From the NCBI RefSeq assembly GCF_900141755.1, contig NZ_LT670844.1, positions 6,482,501 to 6,546,500 on the forward strand: 64,000 nucleotides of DNA. Reading direction: 5' to 3'. The position numbers were made by a program, and so were the translations under genes. This document shows, piece after piece, positions 49,440 to 58,634 of this stretch. Within the stretch, counting starts at the first letter, position 1. Each line of letters starts with the position of its first letter. The notes below the pieces were generated by a model that did no database searches, was not told the origin of the DNA, and worked only from the letters and a program-made list of their open reading frames with translations. This DNA comes from Bradyrhizobium lablabi (GTDB taxonomy: Bacteria; Pseudomonadota; Alphaproteobacteria; Rhizobiales; Xanthobacteraceae).

Positions 49440-50489
49440 TCACGCGCGAACTCCGGCCACATGTTCGAGGAAGCTTGCCTCGATTTCGGCGCGCTCGATC
49501 CCTCTTGCGATGAACACGATCCTCGATCGATGGTCGGAATCAGGCCAGGCATGGAGAAGCACGGGTGGATGAAAAATGTGGTGCACGCCGTGAATTACCA
49601 CCGGGGCGCTCTCGCCGACCAAGTTCAAGATGCCCTTCACACGCAGCAGATCGTCGCCTGCGCTGTGCCGCAACCGGCCAAGCCAGGTAGAGAGCGCCTC
49701 CCATGACAGCGGCTGGTCGCAGCTGAGGCAGAAGGCGTTGATGTCATGATGATGATCGCGGTGTTCATGGTCGCGGTGATCGTGCGGCTCGCTTCCGTAT
49801 GCGTCCTCATTGATCCAGCGCCGGACATCGACCGTCTTGCGCGAAGGATCGAACAATGCAGCGCCGAACAGCGCTTCCGGCACAATCTCGCCGTTTGTAA
49901 CAACGTGTCGCGCTGCCCCGGGGTTAAGCGCGACAAGCTGCAATTGCAGGTCCTCGATCGTCTCCGGCGGCGCTAGATCAGTCTTGGTAAGTAACAGGCG
50001 GTCGGCCAGCGCGGCCTGTTTGACCGCCTCCGGGTGCTCGTCGATATGCCGTAAGCCATTCACCGCATCGACGGTGGTCACAACGGTATCGAGACGCACG
50101 AAGTGACTGACCAGCGGATTGTTCAGCAAGAGCTGAACGATCGGCGCTGGATCGGCAAGTCCGGTCGTCTCCACCAGAATCCGCGAAAAAGCCGGCACTT
50201 CGCCGCGATCGCGCCGGGCCAAAAGGCCGCGCAGCGTCTGCTCCAGATCGCTGCGCAACGTGCAGCAGACACAGCCGCTTGCCAGAACAGCGACTTCCCC
50301 CTCGATCGCCTCCACCAGGAGATGGTCGAGCGGGACCTCGCCAAACTCATTGATGATTACGGCACTGTCACCCATGCCGGCATGGTGCAACAGCTTGTTG
50401 AGCAAGGTCGTTTTGCCGCTGCCGAGAAACCCGGTGATCACCGAGACCGGCAGGCGCGACGCCGACATGTCGACATCAAACAATCCCAT
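49440..50489 (-). CDS. CobW/COG0523-family metal chaperone GTPase
   Basis: 349 residues from ATG 50489 (MGLFDVDMS); the open frame to 50798 lies across the divergent promoter region and is unlikely. Walker A is GFLGSGKTTLLNKLL (~20-34), INEFGEV the switch, GCVCCTLR the CxCC metal-binding motif, and TKTDL the guanine-specificity motif. A His-rich stretch around residue 245 (DHRDHEHRDHHHD) and C-terminal CobW domain follow. These GTPases deliver zinc or another metal to a client. The client here is unknown; the divergent neighbour is a cyclase-family enzyme, a metal-dependent group. Confidence 0.9.
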   Translation of the reverse strand: MGLFDVDMSASRLPVSVITGFLGSGKTTLLNKLLHHAGMGDSAVIINEFGEVPLDHLLVEAIEGEVAVLASGCVCCTLRSDLEQTLRGLLARRDRGEVPAFSRILVETTGLADPAPIVQLLLNNPLVSHFVRLDTVVTTVDAVNGLRHIDEHPEAVKQAALADRLLLTKTDLAPPETIEDLQLQLVALNPGAARHVVTNGEIVPEALFGAALFDPSRKTVDVRRWINEDAYGSEPHDHRDHEHRDHHHDINAFCLSCDQPLSWEALSTWLGRLRHSAGDDLLRVKGILNLVGESAPVVIHGVHHIFHPPVLLHAWPDSDHRSRIVFIARGIERAEIEASFLEHVAGVRA

Positions 50490-50650
50490 GCTGGATTCCC
50501 CTGACTCTGCAGTGGCTTGGAAGCGCCGCCAGATCAGCGCCCAGGATCGGAATGTGTCCCTGTCTTGTGGCCGTGTCAGCGGCGCAATATGATCCTTTTT
50601 GTCAACGTCGTCACCCATCAATGAGCGAAACGAACTCTGGGGAGGAACAC

Positions 50651-51748
50651 ATGACAAACCCAAACAACAATGAGTCCATGGATGATACAGGATCGGCGTC
50701 AACCGACCGCCGAGGATTCCTGAAGGCCGCCGGAGTGGCCGGCGCCAGCGCGGTAGCCGTCGCTGGCGCGTCGCACGGCAAGTTCGGACTTGCGCCAATC
50801 ACACCTGCGCAGGCCGACACAATATCGCCGCCTAAGCTAAGCGAGAAGAAATGGTGGCCCTCGAAATGGGGTGCCGATGACCAGGCGGGTGCCTCGAACC
50901 ACATCACGCCCGCGAAGGTGCTCGATACCGTCAAGTGGATCAAAGAAGGCAAAGTCTACAAGCTTGGCCATAACTACGAGTCCACGATGCCTCTGTTCGG
51001 GAAGCGGGTATTTACGTTGCGCATCCCCGGTAGCCCGACTGGAGGCCCGTTTGGTGACAATCGGCTCGTATACCACGATGAGTTCGTGACCGCCGAGATT
51101 GGCCAGGTGGGGACTCAATTCGACGGCCTTGGTCACATCGGCATTCAATTGGGAGCCGACGGCGACAAGAAGGAGATGAGATTCTACAACGGTCATGCTG
51201 CCGCGGATTTTAGTGACACGTATGGCCTCAAGAAGCTTGGCGTCGAGAACTGCAAGCCGTTTTTCACCCGCGGTCACCTGATCGATATGGTCGCGGTGAG
51301 AGGGCGCATGATGGAAGCCGGCGAAGAGATCACCGTGGCCGATGTGCGCGCGGCGCTGCAGAAGCAGAATATGTCGGAGGCCGACTTCAAGCCCGGAGAC
51401 GCCATCTTCTTCCATACCGGCTGGAGTTCGCTCTGGGGCAAGAACAACGACAAGTTCAACAGCGGTGAGCCTGGCATGGGTCTTGAGGTCGCGAACTGGG
51501 TGATCGAGAAAGATCTCTGCCTGACTGGCGGTGATACCTGGGCGGTGGAGGTCGTCCCTAATCCTGACAAGACGCTGGCCTTCGCGGTCCACGGGACCCT
51601 GCAGACCAAGTACGGCATCTACAATCATGAGAACCTGGTGTTCGACGATTTGATCGCCGACAAGAAGTATCAGTTCGTCTATGTCTTTACGCCGGTCCCG
51701 ATGGCCGGCGCGACCGGCTCGCCGGGCGTCCCCATCGGCATCACCTGA
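50651..51748 (+). CDS. Tat-exported cyclase-family hydrolase
   Basis: 365 residues from ATG 50651, which has GGGGAGGAA eight bases upstream. A twin-arginine signal (DRRGFLKAAGVAGASAVAV) spans ~20-40, so a folded, probably metal-loaded protein is exported. The mature part is of the cyclase/kynurenine formamidase type: GQVGTQFDGLGHIG (~155-168) stands where many members have HxGTHxDxxxH, so the first two His are replaced (Gln at the second). Hydrolyses a cyclic or formyl amide or lactone; substrate unknown. A strong hairpin follows. Confidence 0.85.
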   Translation: MTNPNNNESMDDTGSASTDRRGFLKAAGVAGASAVAVAGASHGKFGLAPITPAQADTISPPKLSEKKWWPSKWGADDQAGASNHITPAKVLDTVKWIKEGKVYKLGHNYESTMPLFGKRVFTLRIPGSPTGGPFGDNRLVYHDEFVTAEIGQVGTQFDGLGHIGIQLGADGDKKEMRFYNGHAAADFSDTYGLKKLGVENCKPFFTRGHLIDMVAVRGRMMEAGEEITVADVRAALQKQNMSEADFKPGDAIFFHTGWSSLWGKNNDKFNSGEPGMGLEVANWVIEKDLCLTGGDTWAVEVVPNPDKTLAFAVHGTLQTKYGIYNHENLVFDDLIADKKYQFVYVFTPVPMAGATGSPGVPIGIT

Positions 51749-51759
51749 AGGACGCGACG

Positions 51760-51784
51760 GCGGCGGGTTCATCGAACCCGCCGC
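51760..51784 (+). terminator. GC-rich hairpin after the cyclase gene
   Basis: GCGGCGGGTTC (51760-51770) and GAACCCGCCGC (51774-51784) form a perfect 11-bp stem with an ATC loop, 12 bp after the stop codon. No T tract follows, so it is a likely but not textbook terminator. Confidence 0.6.
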
Positions 51785-51869
51785 TAATCGCGCTCCGGGA
51801 AATCTGCCCCAACAGCGAATAGACCTGGTTCGCCTCTGCGCTACCTTGGGAAGATCGGGAGTTGGCATC

Positions 51870-52976
51870 ATGCTGATCACGAACGTCAGGGCACACCACA
51901 TCCGTATCCCCTACGACGCCGGTGTCGCGAGCTTCAGGCAAGGCGCCTCCGCCATAACGGCTCTCGATACCGTCATGGTCGAAGTCTCCACCGACGCGGG
52001 CGTAACAGGCTGGGGCGATGCCTTTAGCTATGTGTGTCCACGATCTACCGCCACCGCGATTGATGAAATGATTGCGCCGCAGGCTCGAGGTCTCGAAGTT
52101 CCGGATGCCGAGGGCATTCCCGCCTTCATGGATCGCGTTCAGCGCAATCTGCATTTGTTCGGCCGTTATGGCATCACGATGTTCGCGATTTCCGGCCTCG
52201 ACATCGCGTTGTGGGATCTTGCCGCAAGAGTGCAGGGCGTGCCGCTGCACCGCCTCATCGGCGCCAGCAAGCGGGCACGGATTCCGGCCTATGCAAGTCT
52301 GCTTCGGATCGGGAACCCGGAGCATGTTGCCGGTGAATGCGAGACGGCGCTACGACGTGGCTACACCGCAATCAAGCTGCATGAAACCACGGTGCCGACT
52401 GTCTTCGCCGCCCGTCAGGCGATAGGCGCAGCCATTCCGCTGATGGTCGACCTGAATTGCCCGATGGATGCGACCGAGGCGACCGCGTTCGCCCACGCTT
52501 GCCGAGCGGCCGTGCCAAAATTCCTCGAGGAGCCGGTCTGGCCACCGGAGGATTTTGCGACGCTCGCGAAGGTACGCAGGGAAGGCGGGATCGATATTGC
52601 GGCGGGAGAGAACGCTTGTACGGTTCATCAATTCCGCCAAATGATGACCGCGGACGCCGTGAGCTATGCGCAGCCCTCGGTGACCAAGGTCGGCGGCGTT
52701 ACCGAATATCTGAAAGTGGTCGCGTTGGCCGATGAAAGGGGCGTCAAGCTTGCGCCGCATTCTCCCTATTTCGGGCCGGGCTTTCTGGCGACGCTGCAGC
52801 TGATGTCGCTGCGCGACGATGCCACGTTTGTCGAAGTGTTTTTCATGAACCGCGCCGCCTGTCTTTGGGGCGGCCGCATCGATGTCGATGCCAATGGCAC
52901 GATCACAGTGCCCCAGGGACCAGGGCTCGGCTACGAACCGGACAAGGCGATCATCGAGCGCTACCGCGTTTCATGA
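51870..52976 (+). CDS. Enolase-superfamily (mandelate racemase/muconate lactonizing) enzyme
   Basis: 368 residues from ATG 51870; the frame extends upstream only over the preceding gene. The N-terminal capping domain is followed by the barrel with AIKLHETT (~166-173, a KxH where many members have KxK), metal ligands in VDLNCP, FLEEPVWP and AAGENA, and a catalytic His in KLAPHSPYFGPG (~295-306). It abstracts an alpha-proton from a carboxylic acid, giving dehydration, racemisation or cycloisomerisation. Which one cannot be told. It may work with the cyclase-family gene upstream. Confidence 0.88.
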   Translation: MLITNVRAHHIRIPYDAGVASFRQGASAITALDTVMVEVSTDAGVTGWGDAFSYVCPRSTATAIDEMIAPQARGLEVPDAEGIPAFMDRVQRNLHLFGRYGITMFAISGLDIALWDLAARVQGVPLHRLIGASKRARIPAYASLLRIGNPEHVAGECETALRRGYTAIKLHETTVPTVFAARQAIGAAIPLMVDLNCPMDATEATAFAHACRAAVPKFLEEPVWPPEDFATLAKVRREGGIDIAAGENACTVHQFRQMMTADAVSYAQPSVTKVGGVTEYLKVVALADERGVKLAPHSPYFGPGFLATLQLMSLRDDATFVEVFFMNRAACLWGGRIDVDANGTITVPQGPGLGYEPDKAIIERYRVS

Positions 52977-53162
52977 CTGGCATGGACCGGCGTCCCCGAC
53001 AGCGGACATCCATCGGGCGAAAGGGTACCTCAGCTTCGTGCCCAATAACCGACATGCGCGCCGCTGAACCAGGTTTCGGAGGAATCTCCTGATCCACTGA
53101 TCGAGCTTCTCCCCGGCTCCATTTTCGTGCAGACTTGCGCAACCAAAGGGAAGGATGTCCGG

Positions 53163-55070
53163 ATGACCGAGACCCTTCAGACCGCGGGGTTGCCCCGGCA
53201 AGGCGTCCGGAAGCAGACCGCAGCCGCGGCGCTTACCGCACTCGGTGTTGTCTACGGCGATATCGGCACCAGCACGCTCTATGGGCTGAAGCAGGCCGTC
53301 GAGGCGGCGGGCGCGCCCACCCCCGACACAGTGATGGGCGTCGTGTCGCTGATCCTCTGGGCGCTGCTCCTGATCGTCGCGCTCAAATACGCAATTCTGA
53401 TCCTGCGCGCCGACAATCACGGCGAGGGCGGCATCGTGGCACTGCTGGCGCTGCTCGATGCAAGGCGCGCACCACGCGGGAGCTGGCGTGCCTCCCTGCT
53501 CATCGTCGGTCTGATCGGGGCGGCGCTGCTTTATGGCGACGGCGTGATCACGCCGGCGATCTCGGTGCTCAGCGCAATTGAAGGTCTCAAGATCGACGCG
53601 CCCGGACTCGCACCAATGGTCGTTCCTATCACCATCGCAATCCTGGCTAGTCTGTTTCTGGTCCAGCGCAGGGGAACGGAGTTCATCGGCAGCATCTTTG
53701 GGCCGGTAATGCTGATCTGGTTCGCTGCCATCGGCCTGCTCGGCCTGCTTGGCATCATGCAGACTCCGGGCATCCTGGCCGCCATCAGCCCCCACTATGC
53801 CGTTGCCTACCTCCTCCACGCAGGACCCGGCGTCGCCTTCGCCGTGCTCGGCGCCGCCTTTCTGGCGCTCACGGGCGCCGAGGCAATGTACGCGGATATG
53901 GGCCATTTCGGCCGGCTCCCCATTCAACTCGGATGGTTCGCGATCGTGCTGCCTGCTCTCATGCTCAACTATTTCGGCCAGGGAGGATTGCTCCTGGCAG
54001 ACCCCCACGCCGTCGAGAACCCGTTCTACTTGCTCGTACCAAAGTGGGCCCACTATCCGATGGTCGCGTTCGCTACGATCGCCACCGTGATCGCCTCGCA
54101 ATCCATCATCTCCGGCGCGTACTCCCTCACCCAGCAGGCGATGCAACAGGGCTTCTTGCCCCGCATGCGGGTGCAGCACACGGCCAGCCACGAGAAGGGC
54201 CAGATCTATATCCCTGTCGTGAACTGGCTGCTGGCCGCGGGCACGCTTGCGGCCGTGCTTACGTTCGGTTCATCCGACGCGCTCGGCGGCGCGTACGGCA
54301 TCGCCGTCTCGATGCTAATGGCGATCACGACGGTGCTGGCGGCCCTTGTTGCCCTGAAATGGGGTTACAACCCGCTCTTGGTGGCAGCGGTGAATGGGTT
54401 CTTCCTTGTCATCGAACTGATCTTCGTTGCCGCGAACATGACGAAGCTGATCCAGGGCGGCTGGTTCCCGCTCCTGATGGCCGGCGTTATTGCGTTTCTG
54501 ATGCTGACCTGGCGAACCGGGTGGCAATTGCTTGAAGACCAGCGCTCCAAGCTGCGCCAGCGTGAGGACGAGTTCGTTGCGTGGGTACTCGACAGTCGGC
54601 CGATTCGACTGTCAGGAGCGGCGGCGATCTTCACGGCCGCAAGCACAGGCATCCCGCTCGGCCTGACGCATCATCTGCGGCATAATCGCGTCCTGCATGA
54701 GCGTGTGCTGCTGATCGCCTCCATCAGCACCGACAAGCCGCGCGTCGAGCCTGAGCAACGCATCAGGCTGGTGCCGGTAGGCGCCGGCATCACCCGCGTC
54801 CTCTTCCATTTCGGCTTCATGGAAACACCGAACGTGATGGAAGGGCTGAAGCTTGCGTGTCTCGAGCCTGAACTTCGCGGCATCGATCCTCAGAACATCA
54901 CCTATTATTTCAGGCGGGTGATGGTGATCCCCAGCAACGCGACATCCGGCATGGCTGTCTGGAGAAAATCTCTGTTCGCCATGATGCACCTCAACGCCAA
55001 TCTTCCGGCCGCGTATTTCGGGGTTCCGCCCGCACAGGTCGTAGAGGTCGGTCTCGAAGTCGAGATATAG
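53163..55070 (+). CDS. kup: Low-affinity potassium transporter Kup
   Basis: 635 residues from ATG 53163, with GGAAGG upstream. About 12 membrane helices in the first ~440 residues, then a cytoplasmic C-terminal domain. LGVVYGDIGTSTLYGLKQA is the family signature near the first helix; most Kup proteins have GDIGTSPLY, so Thr replaces Pro here. NHGEGGIVALLALL, GVITPAISVLSAIEG and TGAEAMYADMGHFG are all conserved. H+/K+ symport at the inner membrane. Confidence 0.93.
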   Translation: MTETLQTAGLPRQGVRKQTAAAALTALGVVYGDIGTSTLYGLKQAVEAAGAPTPDTVMGVVSLILWALLLIVALKYAILILRADNHGEGGIVALLALLDARRAPRGSWRASLLIVGLIGAALLYGDGVITPAISVLSAIEGLKIDAPGLAPMVVPITIAILASLFLVQRRGTEFIGSIFGPVMLIWFAAIGLLGLLGIMQTPGILAAISPHYAVAYLLHAGPGVAFAVLGAAFLALTGAEAMYADMGHFGRLPIQLGWFAIVLPALMLNYFGQGGLLLADPHAVENPFYLLVPKWAHYPMVAFATIATVIASQSIISGAYSLTQQAMQQGFLPRMRVQHTASHEKGQIYIPVVNWLLAAGTLAAVLTFGSSDALGGAYGIAVSMLMAITTVLAALVALKWGYNPLLVAAVNGFFLVIELIFVAANMTKLIQGGWFPLLMAGVIAFLMLTWRTGWQLLEDQRSKLRQREDEFVAWVLDSRPIRLSGAAAIFTAASTGIPLGLTHHLRHNRVLHERVLLIASISTDKPRVEPEQRIRLVPVGAGITRVLFHFGFMETPNVMEGLKLACLEPELRGIDPQNITYYFRRVMVIPSNATSGMAVWRKSLFAMMHLNANLPAAYFGVPPAQVVEVGLEVEI

Positions 55071-55261
55071 GTATCCGCAAGGATGGCCGGAACACTGGAC
55101 GATCCGGGCGGGTCCAGGTGGAAGATGGCCGTATCCCGAAGCGTTCGGCCGACCAGAACGACGAAAACCCCGCGTCATGATTTGGGCCGATCCGGGGTGC
55201 AGCGTCCTCCCGTTAACGACCGGCAACTGGTCGATCACAATTCAAAACAGGGAGGACGACG

Positions 55262-56770
55262 ATGGGAAGTTGGCTCAGTGAACGAGAACAGCGCCTTGTC
55301 GCAGGCGCCGAGGCGGCATCGGCCGCAACGCCGGTTCCGACCCAGATTGTATCGAACGGCGAGTATTTGCCGCCTTCGCAGAGCGCGACCCAGAAGAGGG
55401 TCGAAGCACGCATCAATGAGTTGGCCGACCTTAACGGCCAACGGCTCGGCTTGAACCGGCGGCAGTTCATGCGAACGAGTTGCGGCATGGCGGCCGCCTT
55501 TCTCGCCATGAACGAGATCTACGGCAACGTCTTCCAGGTCACGGCGGCCGAAGCCCACGAGCCCGAAATGATGCTGGCGCGGGCGCAAAGTCTCGCAGGG
55601 CAATTCGTCTTCGATGTCCAGACCCACTTCGTGCGCGACGATTTCAAGCATGAGGAACTGCTGGGCCTCGCAAGCTTCGCCAGCGAGCACTGGAATCCGA
55701 ACATGAAGCAGGAAGGCGTGTCGTCGCTCGCCCGCTACAAGTTCCAGAACTACATGAAGGAGATCTATTACGACAGCGACACCACCATGGCACTTCTGAG
55801 CGGCGCCCCGTTCGACGATCCGAGCTGGTGGCTGTTGTCGAATGAGCAGATCGCCAAGGCGCGTGAGATGATCAACGACTTTGCGGGCTCACGCCGCTTG
55901 CTAGCGCACACCGTGATCACGCCCAAGCAGCCAGGCTTTATGGATGAGGTCGACAAGGCGATCGCGGTCTACAAACCCGATTCATGGAAGTCCTACACGA
56001 TCGGCGACCCGCTTGCGCCGTCGAAATTCCCCTGGCGGCTTGACGACGAGCAGGTGATGTATCCGTTCTACGACAAGGCGGTGAAGGCTGGGATCACAAC
56101 CCTATGCATCCACAAGGGTCTACTGCCGCCCGATTACGAGAAATCCTTCGCCGGCGTATGGGAGTACGCAACCGCCTGGGACATCGGCAAGGCTGCCAAA
56201 GACTGGCCGCAGATGAACTTCGTCATCTATCACTCGGCGCTGCGTCCGTTCCTTGAACTGCCCGATCAGGCCTGGGCCGAGTTCGAGTCCACAGGCCGCA
56301 TCCGGTGGGCCACCGATCTAGCGGAAATTCCACAGAAGTTCGGGGTCACTAACGTCCACGCGGAGCTTGGCACGTCGTTTGCCAACTCGGCCGTGGCGCA
56401 TCCCAAATTCTGCGCCGCTCTGGTCGGCACGCTGATCAAGGGCATGGGGGTCGATCATGTCCTATGGGGCACCGACTCGGTTTGGTACGGGTCACCCCAG
56501 TGGCAGATTGAGGCGCTGCGTCGGCTCGAAATCCCCGAGGATATGCAAAAGAAATATGGTTTTGCTCCGCTCGGTGGCGCCGACAGCGCGATCAAGCAGA
56601 TGATCTTCGGCGGCAACGCGGCGCGCATGTACCGGATCAATCTGAAGGCTGCCGACAATATCAGGATGCCGGCCTTTTCCGAGGACCGGCTGACCGCCCT
56701 GAAGAGCCAGTATGAGCTCGCCGCCAAAGAGCCATCGAATCTGCGTTACGGCTACGTCCGGGCCGCCTGA
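55262..56770 (+). CDS. Amidohydrolase-2-type TIM-barrel hydrolase with twin-arginine-like signal
   Basis: 502 residues; ATG 55262 preceded by GGGAGGACGACG. An unusually long N-terminal stretch (~60 residues) leads to NRRQFMRTSCGMAAAFLAM, a Tat-like signal, so the enzyme is probably exported. FDVQTHFVRDDF has the first metal-binding His; ITTLCIHKGLLPPDY, FVIYHSAL and DHVLWGTDSVWYG (catalytic Asp) complete the amidohydrolase_2 pattern. Decarboxylase or hydrolase on an organic acid; substrate unknown. Two tandem hairpins follow the gene. Confidence 0.82.
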   Translation: MGSWLSEREQRLVAGAEAASAATPVPTQIVSNGEYLPPSQSATQKRVEARINELADLNGQRLGLNRRQFMRTSCGMAAAFLAMNEIYGNVFQVTAAEAHEPEMMLARAQSLAGQFVFDVQTHFVRDDFKHEELLGLASFASEHWNPNMKQEGVSSLARYKFQNYMKEIYYDSDTTMALLSGAPFDDPSWWLLSNEQIAKAREMINDFAGSRRLLAHTVITPKQPGFMDEVDKAIAVYKPDSWKSYTIGDPLAPSKFPWRLDDEQVMYPFYDKAVKAGITTLCIHKGLLPPDYEKSFAGVWEYATAWDIGKAAKDWPQMNFVIYHSALRPFLELPDQAWAEFESTGRIRWATDLAEIPQKFGVTNVHAELGTSFANSAVAHPKFCAALVGTLIKGMGVDHVLWGTDSVWYGSPQWQIEALRRLEIPEDMQKKYGFAPLGGADSAIKQMIFGGNAARMYRINLKAADNIRMPAFSEDRLTALKSQYELAAKEPSNLRYGYVRAA

Positions 56771-56777
56771 TCGCGGT

Positions 56778-56823
56778 TTGGGCTTTTGCCCAATGGCTTC
56801 GGCGAGGATTCCTCGCCGAAGCC
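56778..56823. terminator. Two tandem hairpins between convergent genes
   Basis: TTGGGC-TTTT-GCCCAA at 56778-56793 and GGCTTCGGCGAGG (56795-56807) paired with CCTCGCCGAAGCC (56811-56823) around an ATT loop. They lie 8 bp after the amidohydrolase stop and before the 3' end of the reverse-strand sulfatase operon, so they may stop transcription from both sides. Confidence 0.7.
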
Positions 56824-56929
56824 GCGCCGTTGAGGCCGACAGCAAGCCCGCGTGGCGGCGATGAGGTTTTGTGCGCGGGTGGTTTTCATGGCTGTATCCA
56901 CGATCGGAGGAAGGTCGCCGAAACTTCCG

Positions 56930-58546
56930 CTAATTGCCGGAAGGCGGATTCCTCAGTTTCTCCATGGCTTGTTCGACTGAGAAGGAGCCTGGCCTTTGGC
57001 GTGGCGGAAAGTCCCGAAAGCTCGACAGATGCTGTGCCACGACCGCCTGCGCGGGGACGAGCACGAACGCATGTTCAACAAACCACCGCACGTAATCGCC
57101 TGCCTCGTGCTGGGCCCGCTCGAACGGATCTGCGCGGAGGTTGAACAGCATGGGCAGGCGGAGCTGAACGAGCGGTTGCTGCCAGACACTGAAGCCTTCG
57201 GCCTTCTGTTCCAGGAACGCCGCCTTCCATTGTTCATATCGAAGGCCGGCAAGATTGCCGTCGTCGGTCCAGTAGAAAAACTCGCGGCGCTTGTCCGGAC
57301 CCTTGCCGGCGAGCAGGTCGCGCTGGTCGTAACCGTCCAAATGAACTTTGAAGTTCTTGCCTGCAGCGTCATAACCCTGCAGGAGCTTGTTCTTGACATC
57401 GGGCTCGCCGGCGGCCGCGACCAAAGTCGTCGCCCAGTCTTCGGCAGAGAAGATTTCGTTGATCTCGGTCCGCGGAGGTACCGTACCGGGCCAGCGTATC
57501 ATCGCCGGAACGCGGTAGCCTCCTTCCCAATTGCTATTTTTTTCGCCACGGAACGGCGTCGTTCCGCCGTCAGGCCACGAGAAAGTCTCGGCGCCGTTGT
57601 CGGTCGTGTAGATTACGATCGTATTGCTGGCGATGCCGAGATCGTCGAGCTTTTTGAGCAACTGTCCGACTTGGCCGTCATGCTCCACCATGCCGTCCGG
57701 ATAGATACCGAGCCCGGTCTTGCCTTGAGATTCCGGCTTGAGACGGGTCCAGATGTGCATGCGGCTCGGATTGAACCACACGAAAAATGGTTTCTTGTCC
57801 CGGTTCGTGCGGTCGATGAAGTCGATCGAGGCGTTGAGGAATTCCTCGTCGATCGTCTCCATGCGCTTCTTGGTGAGCGGCCCGGTATCCTCGCATTTTT
57901 GCTTGCCCCACGGACCGAAACGGGGATCGTCGCCCGGCGTGTCGGTGGTCGTCGCGACGCACTTCATCACGCCACGCGGACCAAACTGCGCCTTGAACGA
58001 TGGATTCTTCGGGTAGTCCGGATTCTCCGGCTCCTCCTCGGCATTCAGATGATAGAGGTTGCCAAAAAACTCGTCGAAACCATGCACTGTCGGCAGGAAT
58101 TCGTTGCGGTCGCCGAGATGGTTCTTGCCGAATTGTCCGGTCGCGTAGCCCTGTGGCTTGAGCAGTTCGGCAATCGTCGGATCCTTCTCCGACAACCCCT
58201 CTTTCGCTCCCGGCAATCCCACTTTTAGAAGTCCGGTTCGCAGCGGGCTCTGGCCGGTGATGAACGCGGCACGGCCGGCGGTGCAGGACTGCTGGCCGTA
58301 ATAGTCGGTGAATATTGTACCCTCGTTGGCTATACGATCAATGTTTGGCGTGCGATAGCCCATCATGCCGCGGTTATAAGCGCTGATATTCCAGTAACCG
58401 ATGTCGTCGGCCATGATGACAAGGATGTTGGGCTTTTGCTGTTGCTGCTGCGCCGACGCGGCTACTGGTGCGACCAGTGCGAAAGCGAGCGATGCCGGCA
58501 GGGCAAGCCAGGTGTTCGCAAGCCAGGTGTTCCAGCTCCTGTTCAT
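56930..58546 (-). CDS. Exported arylsulfatase (first-listed, distal gene of operon)
   Basis: 538 residues. A signal peptide ends near AASAQQ, then a Gln run leads to KPNILVIMADDIG with the metal Asp pair (47, 48). The site of formylglycine formation is C88 in CTAGR, the C-x-A-x-R version of the sulfatase motif, followed by GKNHLGD and TTDNGAETFSWPDGGTTPFRG, all standard. It should release sulfate from an aromatic or sugar ester in the periplasm once Cys88 is converted by the FGE encoded two genes upstream. The signal peptide contains a 15-bp tandem duplication (58503-58532). Confidence 0.9.
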   Translation of the reverse strand: MNRSWNTWLANTWLALPASLAFALVAPVAASAQQQQQKPNILVIMADDIGYWNISAYNRGMMGYRTPNIDRIANEGTIFTDYYGQQSCTAGRAAFITGQSPLRTGLLKVGLPGAKEGLSEKDPTIAELLKPQGYATGQFGKNHLGDRNEFLPTVHGFDEFFGNLYHLNAEEEPENPDYPKNPSFKAQFGPRGVMKCVATTTDTPGDDPRFGPWGKQKCEDTGPLTKKRMETIDEEFLNASIDFIDRTNRDKKPFFVWFNPSRMHIWTRLKPESQGKTGLGIYPDGMVEHDGQVGQLLKKLDDLGIASNTIVIYTTDNGAETFSWPDGGTTPFRGEKNSNWEGGYRVPAMIRWPGTVPPRTEINEIFSAEDWATTLVAAAGEPDVKNKLLQGYDAAGKNFKVHLDGYDQRDLLAGKGPDKRREFFYWTDDGNLAGLRYEQWKAAFLEQKAEGFSVWQQPLVQLRLPMLFNLRADPFERAQHEAGDYVRWFVEHAFVLVPAQAVVAQHLSSFRDFPPRQRPGSFSVEQAMEKLRNPPSGN

Positions 58547-58634
58547 CGTTGATCTCCCGACGAAGTGGTTGCTTGATCGGCTTATGGTCCGCGGACGCCC
58601 CGTGGGGCGCCCGCATCACCCGCAAGCATCCGAA

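Noticed and set aside
52971..54191. 406-codon reverse frame over kup
   Set aside because: Antisense shadow of a transporter gene with conserved signatures.
56996..58228. 410-codon + strand frame opposite the distal sulfatase
   Set aside because: Same reason: antisense to a gene with all catalytic motifs.
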